From: Cephalotus follicularis
Lineage: Eukaryota; Streptophyta; Magnoliopsida; Oxalidales; Cephalotaceae
Assembly (NCBI GenBank): GCA_001972305.1
Contig: BDDD01002288.1
Span: forward strand, 58,901 to 122,900
Direction: 5' to 3'
Length of the DNA stretch: 64,000 nt
Part shown: one piece after another, positions 10,124 to 20,185 of the stretch
Position numbering within the stretch: the stretch's first letter is position 1
Layout: the number at the start of each line of letters is the position of its first letter
Program-made: the position numbers and the translations under genes
The notes under the pieces: generated by a model
Database searches by the model: none
Told to the model about the DNA's origin: nothing
What the model saw: the letters and a program-made list of their open reading frames with translations, nothing else

Positions 10124-11523
10124 CTGTGGCCTGCCTTTAATACTCTATATTTCATTTATTAATATTCCTATTCTCTTATCCTCACTTTTACTGCACTTCT
10201 CCTCACTTTTCTGCACTTATCATTCTTTTATTATTATAATTCCTACACTTATCACTGCATCCATTTCACTGCACTTATCATGTTTTATTATTAATATAAT
10301 CCCTTTCTCCTATGCCCTTCCTCCTCGGCGCAAAGCATAATACACCTGGAACGCATGTTGCAACGCTTAGCATTCGCACGTCAAGCCCAGAATGCATGCA
10401 TGGTTGCGGGAGCGTGGCAGGCGAGAACGCACTGCTCAGGCGCGACATATGCATGGCATACTTCAGTGCACAGCTTGGACGCATGCTTTCTCAGCTTCGG
10501 GTGCGTGGATAGTAGGACGCGTCCTTGGTACCTGCATGGCAAAGCACATTCTCGGCGCCCATGGCTTCTCGGACGCGTTCCTCAGCACATGCACGGCCAC
10601 CACTCGGCATGACGATAGCACCTCGGCATAAGACGATGGCACCTCGGTCATGGCGATGGCACCTCGGCACGTGAACGTCATCTTGGCAGTATGGTAGAAT
10701 GCTGCTCCGACATGGCCATCTCGGCGCCTGGCCAGCTTGGGTGTATGGTACCCTGGCGTGTGGCTCCTCGGCATGCTCGGACGCTATCAATGGAGAGCTC
10801 GAGTGTTTGGTAATGCATGCTGGGACATGCTCGGGCCACGTCCAGGTGGAAGAACTTGGCTCTGGCACACTTAGACGCATGCCATGGAGCTCAGGATGGA
10901 GAGCTTGGCACCCATGTAAATCATTACTTGCAGAGGACCTTTTTGTCAATCTTAGTCATTCTACCTTTATAACATTCATCATAGTATTCCTAACAATGAA
11001 CAATGAACATTAACAAATAAAGGTGCTGAGTAGGTAGTAGAACCTACCTGAAAATGGTGAGCTCTCTTTGACCACTGGTTCCTCCTTTGCCTTCCTTCCT
11101 TTGCTCACTGCTACAATTTCTCCTTGTCACTTTCTCTCCCGAAATGCCAACAGTCCCTCTAACACTCACCACTTCTCTATTTGTAGCTACCAGTGGAATT
11201 CTCTAGAATTCCCTGGAGCTATCTTACCATTCCCTCACTGGATTGGGCTGAGGACTGGTTAAAATCAGCCCAATTCTCCAATTCTCCCTTTATTCAATGT
11301 AGCCCAGAATTAACACTATTAGCCTAATAGTATAATAATATTTCAAGCCCAAATCTCCTTTCTTTCCCTTGGACTAGATTGGCCCAAGGCTCCATTCATT
11401 CATCTATCACATTTCGGTCCAAAATGTCAGTTATTCATTAACTCAATTTCCAATCCAATAACAGTAGCACATTTTGAGTCCAATTTCCACTCCTCAATTA
11501 TTTATAAAATTTCGGGTATTACA
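10124..11523 (-). repeat. Truncated 5' LTR of the minus gypsy
   Basis: 10124-10914 matches 6836-7620 nearly base for base. From about 10914 the match jumps to about 8420 and runs to the LTR end at 9029, so this copy has an internal deletion of about 800 bp. It also lacks the part matching 5844-6835, together with the primer site. It ends GGTATTACA at 11523. The five bases after it (TTTGA) do not match those before 5844 (ATAGA), so there is no target duplication. Confidence 0.85.
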
Positions 11524-12423
11524 TTTGAATCCTCTTCTCTCGGGATCCAAGTGCCTAACCTCTTGTGCTTCTTAAAGCCCAATCTACCTAGAGTCCCCTT
11601 GCCTAACTTATCTACACCTTGGAGTGAATGATGTAGTTCTCCACTAAAGTCTACTCCAAAATGCACGGGGATTTTTGTGATGATATTGCTATAGGGTAAG
11701 CGTGCATTCTCCCTATTGTGCATAGCGTGCATCTGGTTGATGATTAGAGTAGGTACATTTATCTTTTGACCCTTGATGATATGGAACATGGTGTAAGCCT
11801 CCATATGGCTCACTTCATCAAATCCACCGGCCTTTGGTAAAATGTGTGTGGCTACAGCTCGATGTAAAAATCTATGATGCAAACTAAGTTTTCTAGTGTA
11901 CATTCGTTGCATCACATCAACATTTTCTCCAAACAACATTCGCACACATTCTTCTTTGTTAAATGGATCGTTAATAATCCAGTTTCACTGATTCTATCCC
12001 CTAGCACCTTCACGTGGCATCTCTAAAATTGAAGTTAAGGTTGCATAAGTGAACTTAATCACCTTGTACTTAACACTAGTGCTCAAGCTTACACTAGAAC
12101 TAGAGAGGATATTAGCATAAAAATCCTTCATTAAATAGGGATAATAAGGCAAATTTATGCTAAACAAAGGAGATAAACCTAATTCCTCCAACCATCCTAC
12201 AATGGGAAACCATTCTCTATTGCAAAATGCAAAATTCAACGTCCAGAGTCATTCCTACGAGAAACTTGCGATTAAAGTAAGCTTCGGGATACCTTATCAC
12301 ATGAGGAATCTCTTCTGGCGTGGGAGGATCAATAGTTGCAGTTCCTTTCTTGTTCTTTTCTCCCAAGTGCTTTATTTTCTTTCCGGATGATTGCCCAACT
12401 TCAATGTTCTTTGATTTTGGCAT
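11524..12423 (-). pseudogene. ORF3 of the SIRE-like copia (putative plant transposon protein domain)
   Basis: Downstream of pol and in the same orientation lies a separate reading frame. It starts at ATG 12423 with MPKSKNIEVGQSSGKK and runs on with RYPEAYFNRKFLVGMTL, REWFPIVGWLEELGL, LHHRFLHRAVATHILPKAGG, SHMEAYTMFHIIKGQKINVP and LPYSNIITKI. The second half resembles the domain listed as 'putative plant transposon protein' in plant retroelements; I recall this from the family and did not search it. The order after pol recalls the extra, env-like ORF of some Sireviruses, but I see no clear signal peptide or membrane helix. There is one frameshift near 12230 and in-frame stops near 11985. The 3' end is cut at 11524 by the LTR junction. 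Confidence 0.65.
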
Positions 12424-12905
12424 GTTTAGTGATTTCAGTGATGTATATGTGTTTATCGAAGAAAAATCATTCCAAAATCGTCGGAAATTGGTTTTTGGGG
12501 GTTTAGGGTTCTAATTTTTGCGTTAAAAATGTTTGACAGATGAAGAAATCTGTCTTATAGTCCGACTAAAGCGTCGACGCTTTTTCTTAAAGCGGCGTCG
12601 CTTTGTACAATTTTAAATTTCGATCCCTAATTTTAGTGTTAAAGCGCTGATGCTTGAATTCTAGGCGTCGACGCTTTGCATGTATTGCAAAGTTCTAATT
12701 GTAAGAGCAGTGTTAAGCGTTGACACTTAGATTCCGGGTGTCGGCGCTTTGCTCTATTTTTTTTGTCGATTTTACGAATTCCTGCATGAATAAATGCAAA
12801 TGACGCATTAATGAACAAACAAGCATATCGAGCAAACATATATTAACATGCCAATCATGTTAATCATTCAATTTCACACAACCCTAATTATAATCTAAAT
12901 TTCGA
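12424..12905 (-). other. Spacer between copia pol and ORF3 with palindrome cluster C
   Basis: About 480 bp of noncoding sequence between the end of pol and the ORF3 start. It contains cluster C (12557-12760): AAAGCGTCGACGCTTT at 12568-12583, plus forms such as GCGTCGACGCCTA paired with CATCAGCGCTTT on the minus strand, and decayed copies AGCGTTGACAC and GGTGTCGGCGC. The arrangement suggests a leader or internal promoter region for ORF3; that is inference. Confidence 0.7.
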
Positions 12906-13086
12906 GAAAGTTTGTTCATCTAAGGGTTTTGTGAAGATGTCCGCGACTTGTTCTTGAGTCGGAACGAAGACTAATTCAATGTCACATTTCTCAATATGGT
13001 CGTTTATCAAATGATACCTAATATCAATATGTTTTGTTCTAGAATGATGTACGGGCTTTTTTCCTTGACAAATTGCACTTATGTTG
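12906..13086 (-). pseudogene. pol: Copia RNase H C-terminus (after the solo LTR)
   Basis: The minus strand reads ICQGKKPVHHSRTKHIDIRYH, DHIEKCDIELVFVPTQEQVAD and IFTKPLDEQTFSK, the conserved tail of copia RNase H. The preceding part, ending CDN, lies beyond 13481. The gap is exactly the 394-bp LTR inserted within one codon block. Confidence 0.9.
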
Positions 13087-13480
13087 TGATAAGCATAAAA
13101 ATGTGTGATTTTAATGATTTATTTATTATATTTTTATGCTTGGAATAGACTACTGTGGTGGTGTTTATTTGATTTTCAGATATTATTTAATTATTGCGGG
13201 ATGAGAGAAAATAAAGCTAAAACGCTACTTTTCAAGTTAAAGTGGTTTAAAGTCAAAATTATTAAATTAGTTTAATCCAAATTAATTCTCTCTTTTTAAT
13301 TTATTTATTTGCATTGCTAGCTTAGATTAAATTAATTTAATATTTGTTATTTTTGTTTAGTGACATCCTAGGTTTATTTTTATAGCATTTCCTTTCGGCT
13401 CTTCGTGGGAACGATCCCTACTTCCATTTGCTAAATTGTTAGATTAGGGTAATTTTGATTCGGCCTAACGACACCCATCA
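13087..13480 (-). mobile_element. Solo LTR, 394 bp, target duplication TGTTG
   Basis: The inserted piece begins TGATAAGCATAAAAATG and ends ACACCCATCA, so it has TG...CA ends. It is flanked by TGTTG at 13082-13086 and 13481-13485. Removing it with one duplication restores the copia RNase H frame across CDN...SAICQGK. It holds no coding sequence. The stretch TTCGTGGGAACGATCCCTAC is of a kind I associate with LTR ends of other plant elements. Orientation is uncertain. Confidence 0.82.
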
Positions 13481-14221
13481 TGTTGTCACACCTAATCGGC
13501 ACTCTCTCAAAATTAAAGCTGTAATCAAGAAGTTGTTGTTTCATCCACATTATTTGTGCGCAATAACTTCTGGCGGCAATGTACTCAGCTTCGGTAGTAG
13601 AAAGTGCTACCAAATTTTGTTTCTTGCTAAACCAAGAAATAAGCATATTGCCTAAGAAGTGACAAGCGCCACTTGTAATTTTTCTATCTACTTTGTAACC
13701 TCCGAAATCAGCATCGGAGTAGGTGTGTAAGCCAAATGATGAATTCCTAGGATACCATAGTCTTAATGAGGGTGTATAAGCTAGATACTTACAAATTCTT
13801 TTTACCGCATGCAAGTGGGATTCCTTAGGGCATGCTTGAAATCTAGCATATAAACATAACTAAACAAGATATCCGGCCTACTAGCTGTTAAATAAAGCAA
13901 CGAACCTATCATGCTTCTATAAAGTTTTTGGTCTATAGGGTTACCTTGTTCGTCCTTATCTAGCTTAGTAGTTGTGCTCATCGGGGTCTTACTTTTCTTG
14001 GAGTTTTCCAATCCAAATCTTTTGAGTAGGTCTTTGACATACTTGGATTGGTTGATGAAGATTCCTTCTTCTAGTTGTTTGACTTGAAGTCCAAGGAAAT
14101 AGTTTAGCTCTCCCATCATGCTCATCTCAAATTCGTCCTGCATGATCTTAGCAAAATTCTTGCACAACTTTTCATTAGTAGACCCAAAGATGATATCTTC
14201 AACATAAATTTGAACAATCAA
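13481..14221 (-). pseudogene. pol: SIRE-like copia reverse transcriptase C-terminus and RNase H
   Basis: From 14221 downward: the catalytic block reads IYVEDIIFGSTN where YVDD is expected. It continues with MSMMGELNYFLGLQVKQLEEG, SKYVKDLLKRFGLENSKK, MIGSLLYLTASRPDI, then RNase H with YSDADFGGYKVDRKITSG, WFSKKQNLVALSTTEAEYI and RCDN. A frameshift near 13805 separates the two parts. The first Asp of YVDD is replaced by Glu. Together with the stop at 14222-14224 this copy is not functional. Host element: minus-strand SIRE-like copia, 11524-37650. Confidence 0.9.
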
Positions 14222-14224
14222 AAT

Positions 14225-15079
14225 TTATTTATTCAAAGTTTTTGTAAAGAGAGTGATATCAATTGTTCCTCTCCTAAATCCCTTTTCAAGTAAGTAACTA
14301 CTTAGTTTTTGATACCAAGCTCTAGGAGCTTGTTTCAAGCCATATAAGGCTTTAGAAAGTTTATACACATGTTTTGGTGAATGAGGGTTTTCGAACCCGG
14401 GAGGTTGTTCCACATACACTACCTCATTTATTACACCATTTAGAAAAGAACTTTTTATATTCATTTGGTAAAGGGTGAAATCCTTAAAGGATGAATATGC
14501 TAGTAACATGCGTATGGACTATAGTCTTGCTACGAGAGCAAATGATTCATCAAAATCAATTCCCTCTTCTTTGGAATATCCCTTAGCAACTGACCTAGCT
14601 TTATTTTTAATCACTATTCCTTGGTCATCTACTTTATTTCGAAATACCCATTTAGTGCCAATTATGTTTTGGTCATTAGGTCTAGGAACTAGATTCCATA
14701 CTTTATTTCTTTCAAATTGGTCTAATTCCTCTTGCATGGCATTAATCCAATTTTCATCCTTTTCAGCTTCATCTATATTCCTAGGTTCTATTTGTGACAA
14801 AAATGCAATATAATTATGATTAATATTAGACCTGGTAGATACTCCTAATCTAGGATTACCTATTATCGCTTCATGAGGGTGTCCTCTTACCACCTTCAAA
14901 GTCTTATCGTGGAGAGCTTCTTGATAGCTTTCTTGACAGGATTCTCCAAGCGTGGACTCCTCCTTTTTATTTTCTTCTAAATTTAGCTTATCCACACCAT
15001 TTTCAACAAAATCTATACAATCAATATCAATAACTTCTTTTGGAAGTTTTGGGTTAGTTTCATCAAATACAACATGCAT
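14225..15079 (-). pseudogene. pol: SIRE-like copia linker and reverse transcriptase N-terminus
   Basis: Reads WINAMQEELDQFERNKVWNL, IIGTKWVFRNKVDD and SVAKGYSKEEGIDF, then after a stop at 14516-14518 [25 protein letters not shown] and [14 protein letters not shown]. These are successive blocks of the copia reverse transcriptase (RVT_2). The first catalytic Asp, normally in QMDVKSAFLNG, is Asn here. The N-terminal 130 residues are the poorly conserved integrase-RT linker. Confidence 0.9.
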
Positions 15080-15985
15080 TGATTCTTCAACAAGTGATGT
15101 TCTTTTATTAAAACATCTATAACGTCTACTACTAGATGAATAACCAAGAAAAATACCTTCGTCGACTTTGGAGACGAATTTACCAAGATGCTCTTTTCAA
15201 TTATTATGGATGAAACACTTGCATCCGAAGGTGTGAAAGTAACTAATGTTAGGCTTTCTCCCACTTCATAATTCATATGGAGTCTTTTCGAGAATTGGAC
15301 TTATAGATATACGATTTAGAATATAGCATGAAGTATTTATAGTTTCCGCCCAAAAATATTTTGGTAAGTTGTTTTCATTTAAAACGGTTCTACACATTTC
15401 TTGTAGAGTTCTGTTTTTCCTTTCAACAACCCCATTTTGTTGAGGTGTTCTAGGGGTGGAGAACTCATGTGTGTAACCGTTTTCATTACAAAATTTTTCA
15501 AAAAGGTTATTTTCAAATTCCTTTCCATGATCACTCCTAATTTTAACAATAGAAGTTTCCTTGTCTTTTTGAGCAATTTTACAAAAGTTTGAAAATTCTT
15601 TAAAAGCTTCATTTTTGTAGGCACGGAAAATACTCCATTTATATCCAGAATAATCATCTACTATGACCATGGCATAAGATTTACCACCTAGACTTCTAAT
15701 ATCTATTGGACCAAATAAATCTATATGCAAAAGTTGTAATGGCCTAGTTGTAGAAACAATGTCTTTGCTTTTAAATGATGCTCTAGTTTGTTTCCCATAT
15801 CGACACGCGTCACAAACTTTATCTTTTTCAAAACTAATTTTCGGAAGTCCTTTAACTAGTTCATGTTTTAGAAGCTTTGAAATAGTTGACATGCCTACAT
15901 GACCTAATCTTCTATGCGATGGCCAACCTTCTTCATTTATAGACACTAGACATTTAACATTATGCAAGTGATCTATATTTACCAC
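15080..15985 (-). pseudogene. pol: SIRE-like copia integrase
   Basis: The frame from 15985 to 15266 carries the pre-integrase zinc region (WPSHRRLGHVGMSTISKL, KVCDACRYGKQTRASF) and the catalytic core. The D,D,E residues are visible in LHIDLFGPI, IRSDHGKEFEN and NGVVERKNRTLQEM, so the triad is intact. It ends YILNRISISPILEKTPYEL. 15080-15265 is a frameshifted linker to reverse transcriptase. Integrase is the best-preserved domain of this element. Confidence 0.92.
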
Positions 15986-16039
15986 ATATACATTCCCATG
16001 TCTATATCCTACAAACTTAATTTGATTTATTGTTTATGT

Positions 16040-16343
16040 CTATCACTTTACAAGAGTCCTTTTCAAAGTTGACTCTACAATCCTTGTCTCATAATTGACT
16101 TATGCTCAACAGATTGTGTTTGAGTCCATCAACAAATAGAACATTATGAATAGAGGTTTTATTGTTACCTATGGAGCCAAAGCCTTTGATCTTTCTTTTT
16201 GCATTGTCTCCATAGTTTACATCTCCTCCTTCCTTTGATTCGAATGTGACGAAGAGGCTTTTCTCACCCGTCATATGCTTGGAGCACCCACTATCCAAGT
16301 ACCATTGCGTTTTCTTGGATAGTGCCTTCAAGCACACCCACAA
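16040..16343 (-). pseudogene. pol: SIRE-like copia protease and pre-integrase start
   Basis: Reads KKTQWYLDSGCSKHMTGEKS with the DSG catalytic triad, then ESKEGGDVNYGDNAKRKIKG, VLFVDGLKHNLLSISQL. This is the usual order in copia protease. A stop follows near 16090; the next stretch down to 15986 is frameshifted. Confidence 0.88.
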
Positions 16344-16402
16344 AAATAAATTTCAAATTTTTGTTTGTGGTACCCAACAAGTTTTGGGTCCTTTGGGGTT
16401 AG

Positions 16403-17620
16403 TTACAATGGTTCCTTTAGGACCCAACATCTCTTTATTCTAGTGAAATTTAAATCATTCACAATATTTTCTTTATAAAAACATGAAGTACATAAATGGC
16501 CATTCTTACCACAATTATTGCAAGATACAATCATTTTTCCTTTATACAAAATGTTTCTTTTATAAAAACATGATGATGAAGTATGACCAAATTTACCACA
16601 ATGGCTACATGAAATATTTATCTTTTTCTTGAATGTAGCATTTTTCTTATGATAGCATAATGAAGATACATGTCCACGTTTGCCACAAAAATTACAAGAG
16701 TTATTCATATTTTTCTTAAACATGGCATTCTTTTTATGTAAGCAAGAAAAAGATGTATGTTCAATCTTACCACAATAGTCACAAGAAATTTTTACAATTT
16801 TCTTCTTAATATGAACTTTTTCAGCCTTCTCTTTTTCTATCCTTTCTTTCCTTTCAAAGAAGTTTTGATAAAGGTTAACATTGTTCATCCCCTCATATCC
16901 TAGTCCGGTCTTATCAAAAACACATCTTTGCATACCAAGAAGATTTTCAAAATTTTCACTACTATTGGAAAACTTTGAAAAAGTCTTCTTTAAAGCATCT
17001 ATCTCTTACTTAAGGTTTCTATTTTCCTTCTCTAGAAAAGCTAATTCATTTTCCAAAAGGTCTACTTAAATTTCATTTGAGTTTTCTTCCTTAGCTAAAT
17101 TAATTGATTTTAGTTCCTCATTTTCATTTACTAAAGTCTTGACGTTTTTCTTTAAGGAAGCAATCATAGAACTATATTTGTATACAATTAAGACAAGTTC
17201 ATCGTAAGTTACCTCATCGTTTTCCTCCTATTCTTCTTCCTCCAAAGCCATCAAAGCCAATTGAGCCACTTCTTCACTCGAGCCTTCATCCGAACTAGAC
17301 TTATCGCTATCATCCCATGTGGCGATCATAGCTTCCTTCTTCTTCTTTAAAAGGTCCTTCTTTTTGAGTCGAGGGCAATCACTTTTGTAGTACCCCGATT
17401 TGTTGCACTCAAAGAAAATGGTCTCTTCTAGCTTGCTTGATTCTCCCTTTTGGTGGACCTTCTTGTTTGGCTTTCCACCAAACTTCTTCTTGCTAGCTAG
17501 GAATTTCTTGAATTTTCGTGTGATAAGGGCTAGCTCTTCATTATCATCAACATCCTCGGAATCTTCAATTATGGACGATTTGAATGTAACTATCTTCTTT
17601 TTATTTTTCTCTTTCTCCTA
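16403..17620 (-). pseudogene. gag: SIRE-like copia gag C-terminus with four tandem zinc knuckles
   Basis: After the junction at 17620 the frame continues the gag tail with KKKIVTFKSS, acidic stretches and FFECNKSGYYKSDCPRL, a degenerate knuckle lacking its first Cys and its His. Between 16933 and 16403 come four knuckles of the form C-x2-C-x4-H-x4-C: CDYCGKIEHTSFSC, CNFCGKRGHVSSLC, CSHCGKFGHTSSSC and CNNCGKNGHLCTSC, about 30 residues apart. Such knuckles bind RNA in nucleocapsid proteins. The rest is Lys/Glu-rich and partly coiled-coil-like with several stops. Confidence 0.85.
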
Positions 17621-20171
17621 TGTTAGAGTAGGGGTGTCCCTGCATGCCACGAGGTGGCTCTGCATAAATATATATGTATGTATGAGATACACTCCTTAAC
17701 TGGAGATATCTCTTTAAGCTGCGGGGCGGCTGCATGTGTGTATATTACACTCTCTATTTATACAATCTGAATTCCTTTTGTGTTTTATAGTGCATATTCA
17801 ATCAACAATGGAAACCCGCTATATGTATATCCCAAACCATCTTAAATGGATCGGGTGATCACCATGTCATCCGAGTACACATATAGTACCCCGTCGTTCG
17901 AGGGGTTGGATCTCATGCCTGAGAGGTGATGGGAATGAGATCCTTACTCCCTTCTTACAGAACGTTCCAAGTCATAGGTTCACTTTCTTAGGGCAATTGT
18001 TGAAACGTAAAGACTTGTTGTATTATACTTGCTCCTAGGTTTAGTAGAGGATGGATTATCTCGTTACCATTTGGATTTATCCTAAAGCATATTGCAGGGT
18101 TCGTGCTACAGAGCACGAGACTGAACAGACCCACCATAGGAAACCTATTTGAAAAGTCATACGTATGTCAATAGGATTCCTATAGTCTCGGTAGTGTATA
18201 GTCTATGGTGACTAGTAGACCATTCGTGGATCTACGTTGTATCGTTAGAGCTGAGCGGCTGGCATGCATTGTGTTGTAACTGCTTGGCTTTGATTTCTGC
18301 CTTCCCTAGCACTAGCCACGTGCTGGCAAAAGGGTTGTCTTTTGGCTTTGCGGGTGCTTCATTGAGATGTATGGGAGACTTCGCCGTAAGGGATCGTCAC
18401 ACCCTATTGCAGGGAGACCGGGTCTATATTATTTATGTTCGTTGAGACTCATAAAACTATGATCAGGTATAGGCATACTGGAAAAGGGGTTTCCGGGGAT
18501 GTTTTCCGAAAGTCTCGATGCGTACGTAAATTTATAGTTATCATGACTCTAACCTAGGGGTGACATTATTCCGAACCCTACGTCACGGTCAGAGCCAAGT
18601 ATGACGTAGGATACATGACACATATGCCGATGACTGGATAATGTACTGGTTTACTGGATGTCGACTTATAGACGTAGTTAATTCTACGGATTTGGGGGGT
18701 GATGGGATTCACACCGGGGCTGTTTTAATAGTCGGGGACTATTGAGATAGTCGTACCAAAACTCCTGGGATGTTCTAAGAAATTTATTATCGTACCGGAT
18801 TGAAATCGGGCTTTCGGGTCCCACCTGATTATTGGAAAAAGTGATGCATGCTACACACATGCTAGCTTGGCAAAAAATCTAGTTTTAACTAGTATATATT
18901 AATTTGGCATTAGTGGTTTATTTATTTATTTAAATTTACCACCGTATTGTCAAATTGATATATTAAGAGAAACCATAGTGGGAGTATGTTTTAACATACA
19001 TTGTGCGGGGTGCACATAATTAAAACTAAGAGATGAGCATTATGTTGTTTATAATGAAAAGAGAATAATAAAAGAAAAGGGACACATGGCTTTTAATTAA
19101 GGTTTTTTTTCTTTTCTTCTTTGGCGTCCCGAGCACGCCTTGTGCGCGCCTGGTACGCACTAATGGCGAGAGAGACGCTTTGTGTGTCTGGCGACGCGCT
19201 CCGGCCGGAGAAATCGACGCCGCTGGTGTCGGTGGCCGGGGAAAGAGGCGGCCTTGCATCCACGGTAAGCCTCTCTCTCTTCTCTCCCCGTTTTCTCTTC
19301 TCTTTCACTCTGTTTTGCCCGATGTGTTTTTGGCGTCACCCATTGTTGCGGCCTTCTTTTTCGCCGCCAGTGGTGTTGGTAGGTGGAACCATGCTTGGCT
19401 CTGCCTATTTTGGCCTTAGAATAGGTTTGACCGGCGTTGTTTGGCCGGGTTTGTGCGCACAGAGTCGACCCTGGTGACTCAGTGCACTTTACGCCGTTAC
19501 TCGGTGTTCTGCGCTGATTCATGGCGAGTCTTGCATTGGGATGTGTTAGCCATGCTCTGTAGGTGACGGTTGTGGCGGTGCAGTGTCGCAGCGATCATGT
19601 TTTTGCCGGACGGGTTGACTCACCGCCTTCTGTTCGCCACATTCCAGGCCGAGTCTCACCGAGTCTTAGCCACCAATGGCTTTGTCGGGTGTTTGTCATC
19701 CACAGATGTCATCACCGGTCAATGACCCATTGACCGAGTCGCACTGAGTCCAAACTCAGTCAGTAGCTGCCCTGTTCACTGCCGTCCGAGGCGCTTCTTT
19801 CCTTGTCTCCACCGGAAATGGGTCGAGCGGATTTTTTGTTGTCCGTTGGTGTCTTTGTTGAAGTTTTCGTGGACTGGATGGAAACTGCCAGTTGCTTCGT
19901 CAAGCGTGTAGCGGCAAAGTGATAGAGCCGCCAAGGTTGGTGTGGTTTCCTTTTAAAAGTTTCCGCTCTGTTTATATATGTGAAAAGTGGATGTATGCTT
20001 GTTTACGTTAGTTCGTTTGAATATTAAACGGAGATCCTGGGCGCATAGATTTTGGTAGTAAGATGTAATTGTGAACCTTGACTTGCAGTCTTGGTGTTTT
20101 TGAAAAATTAAAATTATACACACTTGCATCCTAGACCCAAAATCGACCGGGACCCTTCCCGGGTTCCAACA
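17621..20171 (+). repeat. 5' LTR of copia 2 (2.55 kb)
   Basis: Starts TGTTAGAGTAGGGGTGTCC and ends GGGTTCCAACA, followed by a primer site at 20174. The second copy starts at 25309 and resumes at 33555-35818. 17616-17620 (TCCTA) and 35819-35823 (TCCTC) form a near-perfect 5-bp target duplication. About 18950-19100 is AT-rich; the GC-rich stretch near 19130-19265 resembles a 5' leader with a splice donor CACGGTAAGCC at about 19260, kept in the other LTR at about 34900. Open frames around 19020-19520 exist on both strands and are not taken as genes. Confidence 0.9.
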
Positions 20172-20173
20172 AG

Positions 20174-20185
20174 TGGTATCAGAGC
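20174..20185 (+). other. Primer-binding site of copia 2
   Basis: TGGTATCAGAGC, complementary to the 3' end of plant initiator tRNA-Met, starts two bases after the LTR end. Confidence 0.95.

Noticed and set aside
19026-19522. Open frames on both strands in the copia 2 LTR, also at 34663-35104
   Set aside because: Present in both LTR copies because they are duplicates; frames on opposite strands overlap, and the region looks like a GC-rich 5' leader with a splice donor.
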